DNA from: Mycoplasmopsis gallinacea
GTDB lineage: Bacteria > Bacillota_I > Bacilli_A > Mycoplasmatales > Metamycoplasmataceae
Length of the DNA stretch: 64,000 bases
NCBI RefSeq assembly: GCF_900660495.1
Contig: NZ_LR214950.1
Location: 310,001 to 374,000 of the forward strand
Reading direction: 5' to 3'
Under the pieces are notes generated by a model that worked only from the letters and a program-made list of their open reading frames with translations, was not told the origin of the DNA and made no database searches. The stretch's first letter is position 1. The number at the start of each line of letters is the position of its first letter. The position numbers and the translations under genes were made by a program. Positions 10,875-20,137 of the stretch are shown here, piece after piece.

Positions 10875-11135
10875 TTAGTTTTGTTTTTCAGGGTAAACAG
10901 AAACAAATTTTCTATTTCTTCTGCATTCGTATTTTACGTAACCATCAATTAATGTGTAAAGTGTATCGTCTCCACCTCTTTTTACATTGTTACCTGGAAA
11001 AATTTTTGTACCTCTTTGACGGTAAATAATTGATCCAGCTGTTGCAAATTGTCCATCACCTAACTTAGCACCTAATCTCTTACTGTGGCTATCACGACCA
11101 TTACGGGTAGAACCACCGGCTTTTGTTTTTGCCAT
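10875..11135 (-). CDS. rpmA: 50S ribosomal protein L27
   Basis: 86 aa. [22 protein letters not shown] and [20 protein letters not shown] are diagnostic of L27, whose N-terminal tail reaches the peptidyl-transferase centre. It follows rplU by 14 bp. The protein begins directly at the functional Ala/Gly-rich tail and lacks the cleavable extension (about nine residues ending in QFFA) seen on many Firmicute and some mycoplasma L27 proteins. Consistently, no gene for the Prp (YsxB) protease lies between rplU and rpmA. Confidence 0.97.
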   Translation of the reverse strand: MAKTKAGGSTRNGRDSHSKRLGAKLGDGQFATAGSIIYRQRGTKIFPGNNVKRGGDDTLYTLIDGYVKYECRRNRKFVSVYPEKQN

Positions 11136-11149
11136 TTTCTAAGTACCTA

Positions 11150-11449
11150 CTATCCTAAAATTTCTGTAATTTTAATTCTTGTATATGGTTGACGGTGTCC
11201 AAGTTTTCTTTTGTGAGTAGATTTTGCATTGTGACGGTAAACAACGATTTTTTTAGCTTTACCTTGTTTTTCGATTACACCTGATACTTTTGCATTTGTT
11301 AAATAAGGTCTACCAACTTGATCATTTACTACTAATACTTTATCAAAAGTAACAACTGATCCTTCTTCGCCTTCTAATTTTTCAACGAAGATTGTTTGAT
11401 CTTTTTTAACTAAAATTTGTTTTCCACCTGTTTCGATAATTGCGAACAT
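11150..11449 (-). CDS. rplU: 50S ribosomal protein L21
   Basis: 99 aa, normal length. MFAIIETGGKQILVKKDQTIFVEKL and HKRKLGHRQPYTRIKITEI are typical of L21, a 23S rRNA-binding protein. Strong Shine-Dalgarno GGAGGT 5 bases before the ATG. The roughly 85-base leader (11450-11533) can fold into a hairpin with AAGGT...TTGC / GCAA...ACCTT pairing and may be an L21-type autoregulatory leader, which I could not confirm. Confidence 0.97.
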   Translation of the reverse strand: MFAIIETGGKQILVKKDQTIFVEKLEGEEGSVVTFDKVLVVNDQVGRPYLTNAKVSGVIEKQGKAKKIVVYRHNAKSTHKRKLGHRQPYTRIKITEILG

Positions 11450-11533
11450 GCATTACCTCCATTTTGTGGCTCGTCTTTAAGGTGTTGCTTAGCAATCTTT
11501 AAAACCTTTTTAGAACGGTTACAAAAAAGTAAC

Positions 11534-11630
11534 ATTAGTATTATAAAAGAAATTATGAAAAAGCATAATGAAAAAAGTGCAAATTATGCACTTAAATTGG
11601 ATTAAAAAACTGAATAATAATCTAATGTAT
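11534..11630. repeat. 97-bp target-site duplication, copy 1
   Basis: Identical base for base to 13486-13582, directly abutting the left end of the IS1634-like element. Contains, on the minus strand: the last 24 codons and stop of the small protein at 13554, its terminator, and the rplU -10 box. In this copy the -10 box serves rplU; the coding part is an orphan fragment. Confidence 0.95.
11540..11545 (-). promoter_or_regulatory. -10 box of rplU-rpmA
   Basis: Perfect TATAAT on the minus strand inside the target duplication; predicted start about 11533, giving a leader of about 84 bases before rplU. An identical box exists at 13492-13497 in copy 2, facing into the IS. Confidence 0.7.
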
Positions 11631-13485
11631 CCTGAGTTTCCAAGTTACAACCTGTAAAAAAACGAATACATCTACTATATAGACGTATTCGTTTTTTTGT
11701 CTTAAAAATTACTAGAACTATTTATCTAGTATGTTGTAAAAATCACTATATATTTTGTTTAACTCTTTGTGTGATGGATCTAAATTATTTGTAATTTCCG
11801 ATACTACTTCATCATTTACTATTTTTTGAGTTATAGTTATAAGTTTTAAAGCATCTATAAATTTGTTAATTGTAATTTTCTGAATTTCTCCATTTGTTTC
11901 ATAGAATTTTTTCAGTTTAAAGATTGAATATTTTAGAACAACAAGAGATAAGAAACATAAAAATACATGCGCTAGAATATGCTCTTCTTTATGAACAAAA
12001 ATAGGTCTAATTTCAAGTGATGATTTTAAAATACGAAAACCTTCTTCTATTTTTCATTGTTGTCTATAAATTTCATTTGCTTTTTCTGCTGATAAATCAA
12101 GGATATTTGTTTCTATCATATAAAATCCATCTTGATCAGCTATTTTCTTTATTTTGTCATAGTTTAATCTTCCAACTGTGACACCATCTACATCCATATA
12201 TTTTCTTTTGTATTCTGGAACCAAATCGCTTAAGCATATTGTTCCGCCAATTGATTTTTTATTAATTCTATCTATAAGGTTTTTTCTTTTTACTTTATCT
12301 AATGTTTCTTTTGAAGGACTAAAATAAACAATTTGTTTTCTGTAATTACCATTAAATCTTTTCTTATTTCAAGAAGATTCAATAATTCTTTCTTTAGAAA
12401 ATATATTATTTATGCACATATAATCTTTATCTTGAACTATAAAGTTTCTTGATTCAGCATTTAAATTATCAATTCGTTTTTGAAATATAAATTTATAACC
12501 TTTTTGTTCTAAAAATCTAATGTTTGCACTTTGACTTAACCCTCTATCAGCAATTACAACAACATCTTTTATGTTATAAATTTTCTTCATTTCAACTAAA
12601 AATGTTATTAAAGTTTGCGAATCAGCTGTGTTTCCTGGAAAAACTTTGTAGTGAAAGGGAATTCCATTGTTATCTGTGGCCATTGCTATTACGATTTGAT
12701 CTTCATTGTGTTTTCCATCTTTTGAAAAACCTTTATTTCTTATTCCGCTTCTTGAAAAGCTCTCAAAATAAACTGTTGTATTATCAAAATGTATAACTTT
12801 TTCATTTCTATCAGTTAACTTTTTCAATTTATCATAAAGATTTAATAGTATAGTGTTTTTGTTTTCTAAAAAAATATCTAAGTAATTATAAATAGATGAC
12901 TTTTTAATGTTTAAACCTTGGATAAAGTCATTTTTATTTTTGTATTGACAAATATAACTTCTAGGGAAAATTATTCTTGTTCCTATTATAAATTCGAGCA
13001 CTTCTTGAAGAGATTTGTGTTTTGAATTTGGTAAAAAACTAAACAATTCTAATTCTTTTATAACTTTATAAATTAAATCGATACCAATGTTTTTAACATT
13101 GGTTCGTACTGACATTGGTTCCAATAGTTCAAAAAATTTAGATTTTACAGCTTTTTTATCTGAACTCACTTCTATAAGTTTGGCTAGTGGTTTTATATCT
13201 TCCAAACTAGAAAGAGAATATTTTTCTTTAATTTCTTCTCAGTATCCTACACCAACCATTTGACTAATACCTTTACCATAACCATTAGAAACTGCTAAAC
13301 CAAGATAAGTTCCTTTTGACTTTTTTGTTTTGCATAAAATGTAATTACTCATAATTAAATTATATCATATAGTTTGAGTAGTTTTAGTAAAAAAGATATT
13401 TTTTATTAAAAAATACTCATATACTTTAGTATATGAGTATAAATTTTTCCTGATTGCAAAGTTGCTCTTAACTTGGAAACTCAGG
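11631..13485 (-). mobile_element. Intact IS1634-like insertion sequence (IS4-type transposase)
   Basis: 1855 bp. Terminal inverted repeats share 17 bases, CCTGAGTTTCCAAGTTA, at both ends. One full-length transposase gene on the minus strand. A hairpin with T-run lies just inside the left end (around 11660-11700, GAATACGTC...GACGTATTC) and can stop transposase transcripts. The 97-bp perfect direct repeat outside the element fits the IS1634 family, known for very long, variable target duplications. A 360-bp remnant of a sister copy lies at 55396-55755. Confidence 0.92.
11718..13352 (-). CDS. IS1634-family transposase
   Basis: About 544 aa, unbroken when UGA is Trp. DDE nuclease residues appear as D in VIHFDNTTVYFE, D in VVVIADRGLSQ and E in IYRQQWKIEEGFRILK, the last fitting the Y-(2)-R-(3)-E-(6)-K signature of IS4-type transposases. 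The N-terminus is MSNYILCKTKKSKGTYL. It sits in the duplicated-promoter context of the target repeat, so an rplU-type promoter at 13492 reads into it in addition to any native promoter. Length is close to that known for IS1634-group transposases. Confidence 0.9.
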
Positions 13486-13582
13486 ATTAGTATTATAAAA
13501 GAAATTATGAAAAAGCATAATGAAAAAAGTGCAAATTATGCACTTAAATTGGATTAAAAAACTGAATAATAATCTAATGTAT
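13486..13582. repeat. 97-bp target-site duplication, copy 2
   Basis: Perfect direct repeat of 11534-11630. Here the coding end (13554-13582) belongs to the intact small gene, the terminator hairpin AAGTGCA AATTA TGCACTT is at 13527-13545, and the spare TATAAT (13492-13497, minus) points into the IS and its transposase. Confidence 0.95.
13527..13545 (-). terminator. Terminator of the small gene at 13554 (duplicated at 11575-11593)
   Basis: 7-bp perfect stem AAGTGCA/TGCACTT followed by TTTTTC on the minus strand; the second copy sits in the other target repeat. Confidence 0.7.
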
Positions 13583-13796
13583 TTGAAGCTTTTTTGACAT
13601 TGTTATTTCATTTAAATTGAACTAATTTATCTTTAATTTCACCTTCTGGTGCAATTGCACTTTTGATTAGACCCACTAGCGGAGCAATTGAACTAATGAT
13701 AAGTGGCAAACTTGTTATAAGTGTTGATAATGCAAAACCAGCTTCTGTTTTTAGTTCTTTTTGAGATTCAATTTTTTCTAGTTCATTTAATTTCAT
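13554..13796 (-). CDS. Small hydrophobic protein, unknown function
   Basis: 80 aa, not recognised. Charged N-terminus MKLNELEKIESQKELKTEAGF, a long hydrophobic stretch (about residues 22-47, STLITSLPLIISSIAPLVGL), then a polar tail ending NTLDYYSVF. Excellent Shine-Dalgarno GGAGGAAAT. The last 10 codons fall inside the target duplication, yet the stop codon is native because the repeat preserves it. The layout (acidic or charged leader, Gly/Ala/Leu/Ile-rich core) resembles small membrane-active peptides or bacteriocins, but there is no double-Gly site or nearby immunity or processing gene, so this is only a suggestion. It lies 61 bp downstream of the YitT gene. Confidence 0.65.
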
Positions 13797-13857
13797 ATTT
13801 CCTCCTATTTTTTATATAAAAAAAGGATTAAAAAGGAGAAAAAAAGAGCAATAAGAA

Positions 13858-15240
13858 TTATTGTTCTACATATTGAGTATTGAATTTTCCGACTATCCCA
13901 TCAATAACATTGATTGAAATTCAAATATTTGGATCAATTAATTTTAAATCATGAATTAGTGATTTAGCTTCTAAATAAAGAATAACTGTTTCAATTTTGT
14001 AGCTGTATTCCCCAGTATATCCAGATTTAAAACGAGTAATTCTGTATGAGTGTCAGTAGTTGATTAATTTAAAGTAAGCCATAATTTGTTTTGGATCGCT
14101 AGAAACAATTACTAATGATGTCTTTTTGTATTTTGGATATAAAAGGTTAACAGTTAAATTAGTTGTGATAATGTATGTGAAAGTTGAAAGCTCTCTCATT
14201 CCAAAGTAAATTTGTTGTGTTTGAACTTTGGTATCTTGTTTAAGAAGTTCATTGAATTTTACTAAATCAATTGTCCCATTAGGATTAAGTGTAATTTCTT
14301 CCGGACTAACTACATAATGCTTTAAATTAGGACTTAAAGCTCCATAAATAATTAAGAAAATACTTGCAGTTACAAAGGAAATAATAGTTAAAACACCACC
14401 AATGCTTTTTTTAGATTTAGTTGAAAAGTAGTAAGCTACAATGTCAGTTCCACCTGTTGAACCACCAGCTTTTCATGAAATGGCAATTCCAATTCCAATA
14501 AAGAATGAACCAATTGTTCCATATAGTAAAATTGGTCAAGTTTGTCCTTCTTGATATCAAGCTTCTTTTTGTGAAATCACCCTCTCACCAACTGTGAATG
14601 AATCTTTAAATCCATCTGGTACAAAGTTAATTTTTGACATGAAAAAATCATGCACTTCAGGAATGGTGAAAACAAGGTTAACTAAAATCTGAGAAATCAT
14701 AAAGAAAAGAGTTAAATACAAAAAGCTCTTCTTAATTTTTCTTCAATAGAGAATAAATAATGGTAAATTTACCCCAAAGTAAATTAGGGAAAAATATGGT
14801 TTTAAAATAGGCAAAAGAATTGTTAAAAGTGTTGGAATACCAGTTAATCCTGAAGGAATTGTATCGGCTCTTAAAAGAAAGAATTGAATTCCGAAGTTAA
14901 AGATAATTGCACTAACAATAATCATTAAAATTCTTCTTCAATATCTTTGTCAAAGCTGCGGAATTGTTAATTTATGATTACGATTATTAAAAAGGTACCG
15001 TCCCATTTTGTATTTTAAAAAATTAACATCTTCAGTTGCTATATTGATATGGTTGCTATCTCATTCTTGAAAATTATTTTGTAATGAAAAATCTTGAATA
15101 ATTTGTTTTTTATTACCATTTTTTACACATTTTCAAAATTTATGCTTTTGGAAAATGTTGATTTTCATTTTGTGAGATATATCATCTTGAAGGTTTATAG
15201 GTTCTTTTGTTTCTTCATTTTTATCAATGTTATTTTTCAT
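13858..15240 (-). CDS. YitT-family (DUF161/DUF2179) membrane protein
   Basis: About 460 aa. A polar cytosolic N-terminus of about 110 residues is followed by five or six membrane spans with the family sequence AIIFNFGIQFFLLRADTIPSGLTGIPTLL and GIAISWKAGGSTGGTDIVAYYFS, and a soluble C-terminal DUF2179-like domain (KKTSLVIVSSDPKQI...). The family is widespread in Firmicutes; function unknown. No Shine-Dalgarno: a -10-like TAAAAT (15248-15253, minus) sits only 7 bases before the ATG, so the mRNA may be leaderless. Confidence 0.85.
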
Positions 15241-15286
15241 AAAATCTATTTTATCATTTTCTAATTTTTAATGAAAAAATAGAACA

Positions 15287-15314
15287 AAAATCCAACCTTA
15301 TTTGGCTGGATTTT
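15287..15314 (-). terminator. Terminator of lipoprotein-ileS-lspA operon
   Basis: AAAATCCAGCC / GGTTGGATTTT hairpin on the minus strand overlapping the lspA stop codon and followed by T residues. Confidence 0.7.
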
Positions 15315-15972
15315 CTTTTTGTCGTTTTTCTTTCGAAGCAATTTCCATAATTATCGAAATAAGAGATGTTATGATGAATAAACAAATTCCAATAAAGATA
15401 AATGAATCAGCTAAATTTAATGTTCCTCTATCTTTAATAAAGTTGAAAAAGAATCAATCTTTTACGTGCCCTTTGAAAAGGCAACGATCTAAAAAGTTTC
15501 CCATATCTCCAGCTGAAAGAATTGCTAGTGCCACAATGTAAAAATACACTCTTTTTTTCTTTTCAGTTAAAAACATTATTGAAGTTAGAGTCACTAGAAA
15601 GATAATTGCGCTTAAGACTTGGATTAAAACAATATTTGCATTCTCTCAAAGTGTTACTCCACGGTGTCAAATGCTTCTGATGGTAATTAGTCCAAATTTT
15701 GTTCATTGTGATGAAACATATGGATAAATACTTTCAGCAGGTTTTCTAGTTCCATCAGGCATTATAACTGTACCATTTAGATCTAAAGTATTAATATCGC
15801 CATGATGAAAAATAAATGTTTTAGTTAATTGATCGATTAAAAGGAAAACTGCAAATACACTTAAGAAAATTAAATAGTTAATTAAGATTTTTTTCTTATT
15901 GTTTTTTAGGTGGCTTACAAATCTATTAACTAAGTTTTTTAAATAGTTTTTGATTGTTGTTACATTATTCAT
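15298..15972 (-). CDS. lspA: Lipoprotein signal peptidase (signal peptidase II)
   Basis: About 224 aa, longer than the usual 160 because of an N-terminal extension and an extracytoplasmic insert (NGTVIMPDGTRKPAE). Aspartyl membrane protease that removes signal peptides from prolipoproteins. Four spans; conserved FLLIDQLTKTFIF, then AGDMGNFLDR carrying the first catalytic Asp region and LNLADSFIFIG with the second. Its ATG directly follows the ileS stop codon (TAA-ATG), so coupling to ileS is tight, an arrangement also known in other bacteria. Confidence 0.9.
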
Positions 15973-18651
15973 TTAATTTAAGTTCAACTTTCTTAAAACT
16001 TGGTCGCAATTTACACAAATTTCACCAGCCATATCTTTAGCTTCGAAGTGGTTTCAGCAACGAAGACATTTTTCAGAAGTAAATTTCACTACTTTTAATT
16101 TATCTCCATCACTTACTTTCCCTACCATTAAAAGAGTAGCAAGGTTTAACTCTTTAGTAAATTGATCTACTGAATTATCAAGAACAAGCTCTAATTCATT
16201 TGAACGTTTTACATTTCCATTTTTAATTTCATTTTCAATTAAAACGTTAACTTTTTCTCTAAGTTCAAAGAACTTATCAAATTTAGCAACAAGATCTTGA
16301 TCCACCTTTAATGAATTTAAATTGTCAAAGCGTTCAAACATTATTGATTCAAATTTATTTTCTTTGTTAAAGTGTGAATATGCTTCTTCTGCTGTAGTAG
16401 GCATAATTGGTGCAATAACTTTAATTACAAAATCTAAGATTTCATATAAGTTAGCTTGAACCATTCTTCTTTCAGTATCATCAGCTGTCCTTACATAAAG
16501 AATGTCCTTAGTAATTGAAAGGTAGAAAGCAGAAAGATCAACAATGTAATTATTTAAGTGTTTAATTACATTAATAAAACGATATTCATTATAAGCATTA
16601 ATAATATTTACTTTTAGCTCTGCTAATTTGTTTTGAACATATTCGTGAATTCCTTCACGTTTGATATTTGGTTCGTATTTAAAGTCGCTAATGTTCCCAA
16701 GTAAGAACTTAATTGTGTTTCTTATCTTACGATAAAGTTCAGTGTTTTGATCTAAGATTTCATTTGAAATATTAACATCATTTGAGTATTCTGAATTAGC
16801 TACTCAAGTTCTTAAAATGTCAGCACCTCTTTGTTTTACAACATCAATTGGAGAGATTGTATTTCCTTTTGATTTTGACATTTTTTCACCCTTACCATCA
16901 AGAGCAAATCCATGTGAAATAAGTTGTTTATAAGGTGTTACGCCTTTGTAAGCTACTGAGTTAATAATTGATGAGTTAAATCATCCACGGTATTGATCAA
17001 CTCCTTCAAGATATAAATCAAATGGAGATTCAATTCCTTTTTCAATATCAACAGCAATAGATGAAACTCCTGAATCGAATCAAACATCCATAATGTCCAT
17101 TTCACGAGTGTAACCTAAATTACGGTAGCTTTCAGGAAGAAGTTCATCGGTTGTTTTTTCATATCAAATATCTGAACCATGTTTTCTTACAAGATCAATT
17201 ACATAATCGAAAAGCTCTTCTTTAAAAACAGGATTTTTATCTTGATCATAGAAAATGATAATTGGAACACCTCAAGCTCTTTGACGCGAAATTGTTCAAT
17301 CATGACGATTTTCAATCATTTGGAAAAGTCTTTTTTTAGCTCATTCTGGGTGTGTTTGTACTGAAGAATCAATTTGCTCAAGGATTTGATCTCTAATTTT
17401 GTCAATTGAAACAAATCATTGTGTAGTTCCTCTATAAATAATAGGTTTATGTGTTCTTCAATCATGTGGGTATGAGTGTTTTAAACGCTCAAAATGCATC
17501 ATATTTTCACCAAGGTACTCGCTAATTAATTTGTTAGCATCTTCATAGAAAATACCATCAAATTGGGTGTTTGTTTTTTCGATAAACCCTTTATCTGAAA
17601 TGTGCATAATCATTTCTAATTTGTTATCAAGACCAATTTGGAAGTCATCTTCACCAAAAAGTGGAGCAATATGAACTAATCCAGATCCATTTTCGTCAGT
17701 AACGTGATGCCCAAGTACAACTGGAGCTTCGAATTTTAAAATAGGTGTTTGGTAAGTAATTTTGCCAAGCTCTTTACCTAAGAAAGTTCTCACCACCTGG
17801 AAGTTTTCTCATTTAAAAGTAGCTGCTAATTTGTCAAGTAAAGTTGAAGCTACAATGAATTTTTGATTATTTACTTTAACTACTGAATATTCAATTTTCT
17901 CTCCAAGAGCAACTCCGGCATTAGCTAAAAGTGTTCAAGGTGTAGTGGTTCAAATGATTAATTTATCTCCAGGGTTAATTGCTTCCATATCTGAAGAGAC
18001 AATACTGAAAGAAACAAAAATTGAAGGACTAACTACATCTTGGTATTCCACTTCAGATTCAGCAAGAGCGCTTTGAGATGATGGTGATCAATAAACTGGT
18101 TTTAATCCTTTATAAACAAGCTTATCAAATACCATTTTTTTAAACACTTCAAGTTGTTTTGCTTCATATTCTTTATCTAAAGTTACGTAGTATTTTTCAA
18201 AATCAGAGAACATTGATAAACTTAAGAATTGACTTTTTTGTTTTTCAACTTGTTTCATAGCATATTTAGCTGCTTTTTTTCTTAAGATAACTTTGTCAAT
18301 TTCATCTTTGCTAATGTTCATTTCAACAAGCATTTTATGTTCAATTGGAAGCCCATGTGTATCTCAACCTGGCACATATGGTGAATAAAAGCCTTGCATT
18401 GTCTTATAACGAACAATGATGTCTTTTAAAATTTTATTAAGTGCATGACCTACGTGTAAATCACCATTTGCGTATGGAGGACCATCATGAAGAATAAATT
18501 TATCATTACGTGAGTTTTGCTCTAAAACCTTTTTGTAAATTTGATTCTCTAATCAAAACTTTTGAAATTGAGGTTCTTTAATTACTAAATTAGCTCTCAT
18601 ATCGAATTTAGTACTTGGCATATTTAAAGTTTTTTTGTAATCTAAAGACAT
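15973..18651 (-). CDS. ileS: Isoleucyl-tRNA synthetase
   Basis: About 892 aa, normal for bacterial-type IleRS. Class I motifs: HVGH in [17 protein letters not shown] near residue 60 and KMSKSKGNT near residue 600; editing-domain stretch [19 protein letters not shown]-terminal zinc finger CLRCWNHF...ICVNCDQ. Many UGA codons are Trp (for example [13 protein letters not shown]). It lies 17 bp after a lipoprotein gene and directly before lspA. No T-box leader is visible. Confidence 0.97.
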
Positions 18652-18668
18652 AATTTACCTTTCAAATT

Positions 18669-19226
18669 TTAATTTTCATCGCTGTAATTGTTGTATATTT
18701 GTAAACATTTTTCACAATCCAAAGGAGCTACTTCTCTTATGTAATGATTGTGTTTTTGCGGAACAGCTCTAAAACCATTTACTTTATAAGTTCTTTCAGT
18801 ATAAATATTAGTATTTTTTATTGCATATTTAACTCTTATTTCAACAGGAACATCACCAGGTAACTGTGAGACAGCCAATATTTCAGTTTCAATATCAAAT
18901 GATTTTGTTGAATTTTGACTAGAAATAAATACATCTAACTGAAATGGATCATGACCTTTAATAGCACGGAAACAATCTAAAGCTTCAGCATTATAATCAC
19001 TTATTTCTTGAGATTTATCTTTTGGGAATTCAATATTGATAATCCCAGCGTTGATAAAAATATCTGGTTTGCCGCTTGTCACTTGGCTTTTTAACTGATT
19101 TTCTCATTCAATAATTGCATTTTTTAAATCTCTTCTAGTTACTGAATTATTACATGCGACAAGAAGAATTGGACATGCAGTAATTACACTAGTTGAAGCG
19201 AGAATTCCTAAGGCTTTTTTACTCAT
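18669..19226 (-). CDS. Putative lipoprotein, unknown function
   Basis: 185 aa. Signal peptide MSKKALGILASTSVITACPILLVACNN with lipobox LLVAC. The mature part (SGKPDIFINAGIINIEFP, later QLPGDVPVEIRVKYAI) is beta-rich and contains a Cys pair near the C-terminus (DCEKC). No family recognised. First gene of the ileS-lspA transcript; -10-like TATAAT near 19259-19264. Confidence 0.8.
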
Positions 19227-19270
19227 AAACTATTCCTATTCTACTAGTAATTTTAAATAAATTATATAAA

Positions 19271-19319
19271 AAAATTACTCTTATTTATTAACTTTTAGCC
19301 AACAAATAAGAGTAATTTT
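19271..19319 (-). terminator. Terminator of the tRNA operon
   Basis: 16-bp perfect stem AAAATTACTCTTATTT / AAATAAGAGTAATTTT, T-run on the minus strand, immediately after tRNA-Phe. Confidence 0.88.
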
Positions 19320-19320
19320 T

Positions 19321-19396
19321 TGGTGGCCCCGGCAGGAATCGAACCAGCGACACACAGAGCTTCAATCTGTTGCTCTACCAACTGAGCTACAGGGCC
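19321..19396 (-). tRNA. trnF: tRNA-Phe (GAA)
   Basis: 76 nt, cloverleaf with acceptor GGCCCTG/CGGGGCC, anticodon loop TTGAAGC, encoded CCA. Confidence 0.95.
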
Positions 19397-19400
19397 ATAA

Positions 19401-19477
19401 TGGCGGTCCAGACGGGGATCGAACCCGCGTTCTCCTCCGTGACAGGGAGGCGTATTAAACCACTTTACCACTGGACC
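19401..19477 (-). tRNA. trnD: tRNA-Asp (GTC)
   Basis: 77 nt; acceptor GGTCCAG, anticodon stem-loop CCTCC CTGTCAC GGAGG, encoded CCA. Confidence 0.95.
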
Positions 19478-19481
19478 ATTT

Positions 19482-19557
19482 TGGTTGCGGAGGCAGGACT
19501 TGAACCTACGACCTCCGGGTTATGAGCCCGACGAGCTGCCAACTGCTCTACTCCGCT
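19482..19557 (-). tRNA. trnfM: Initiator tRNA-fMet (CAT)
   Basis: Anticodon stem has the three consecutive G-C pairs of initiators (CGGGCTCATAACCCG), and acceptor position 1:72 is unpaired (A:A). Encoded CCA. Confidence 0.9.
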
Positions 19558-19576
19558 ATATAATTCTATAAAGAGA

Positions 19577-19669
19577 TGGCGGGTGATGAGGGATTCGAAC
19601 CCCCGCGGGCCGTGAAGCCCCTGCTAGTTTTCAAGACTAGTCCCTTCAGCCGGACTTGGGTAATCACCC
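19577..19669 (-). tRNA. trnS: tRNA-Ser (TGA)
   Basis: 93 nt with a long variable arm; anticodon stem-loop CTAGT CTTGAAA ACTAG, encoded CCA. Confidence 0.94.
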
Positions 19670-19675
19670 ATACAA

Positions 19676-19751
19676 TGGTGGACCTAACAGGATTCGAACC
19701 TGTAGCCGACCGGTTATGAGCCGGTTGCTCTAACCGTTGAGCTATAGGTCC
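19676..19751 (-). tRNA. trnI: tRNA-Ile2 (CAT, lysidine type)
   Basis: 76 nt; starts GGACCTATAGCTCA and anticodon arm CCGGCTCATAACCGG. Overall sequence resembles the Bacillus minor tRNA-Ile whose CAU is converted to lysidine-AU by TilS, rather than elongator Met. Confidence 0.75.
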
Positions 19752-19791
19752 AGCACTATTTTGGTCTTATGCTTTATAGAACAATAAGATT

Positions 19792-19868
19792 TGGTAGCAC
19801 CGGTGAGATTCGAACTCACGACCTTCCGGGTATGAACCGGATGCTCTAACCAACTGAGCTACAGTGCC
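19792..19868 (-). tRNA. trnM: Elongator tRNA-Met (CAT)
   Basis: 77 nt; acceptor GGCACTG, anticodon loop GTTCATACC, typical of elongator Met; encoded CCA. Third CAT tRNA of the cluster. Confidence 0.85.
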
Positions 19869-19872
19869 ATAA

Positions 19873-19949
19873 TGGTGGAGAGTATGGGATTCGAACCCAC
19901 CACCTCCTGCGTGCAAGGCAGGCGCTCTAGCCAAATGAGCTAACCCCCC
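19873..19949 (-). tRNA. trnA: tRNA-Ala (TGC)
   Basis: 77 nt; anticodon stem-loop CCTGC CTTGCAC GCAGG. Acceptor stem GGGGGGT/ACTCTCC has two G-T pairs. Encoded CCA. Confidence 0.93.
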
Positions 19950-19955
19950 ATTAAA

Positions 19956-20032
19956 TGGTGAAGAAGACAGGATTTGAACCTGCGACCACTACGTCCCAAA
20001 CGTAGCGCTCTGCCAAGCTGAGCTACTTCTCC
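19956..20032 (-). tRNA. trnP: tRNA-Pro (TGG)
   Basis: 77 nt; acceptor GGAGAAG, anticodon stem-loop CTACG TTTGGGA CGTAG, encoded CCA. First tRNA of the operon. Confidence 0.95.
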
Positions 20033-20056
20033 ATCTTCTAAAAATGTTGCTTTTAT

Positions 20057-20062
20057 ATTATA
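20057..20062 (-). promoter_or_regulatory. -10 box of the tRNA operon
   Basis: TATAAT (in GTGTATAATATA) on the minus strand, 25 bp before tRNA-Pro; a long T-rich tract upstream on the plus strand complements it. Confidence 0.7.
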
Positions 20063-20137
20063 CACAAAAAAATTTTAATCACTAACATTTTTTGCTTTTT
20101 TTTATTTTTTTGTGTGCATTTTTAAGATGCTTATTTA

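Noticed and set aside
18652-18668. T-box leader for ileS
   Set aside because: Only 17 bp separate ileS from the upstream gene; no room for a T-box.
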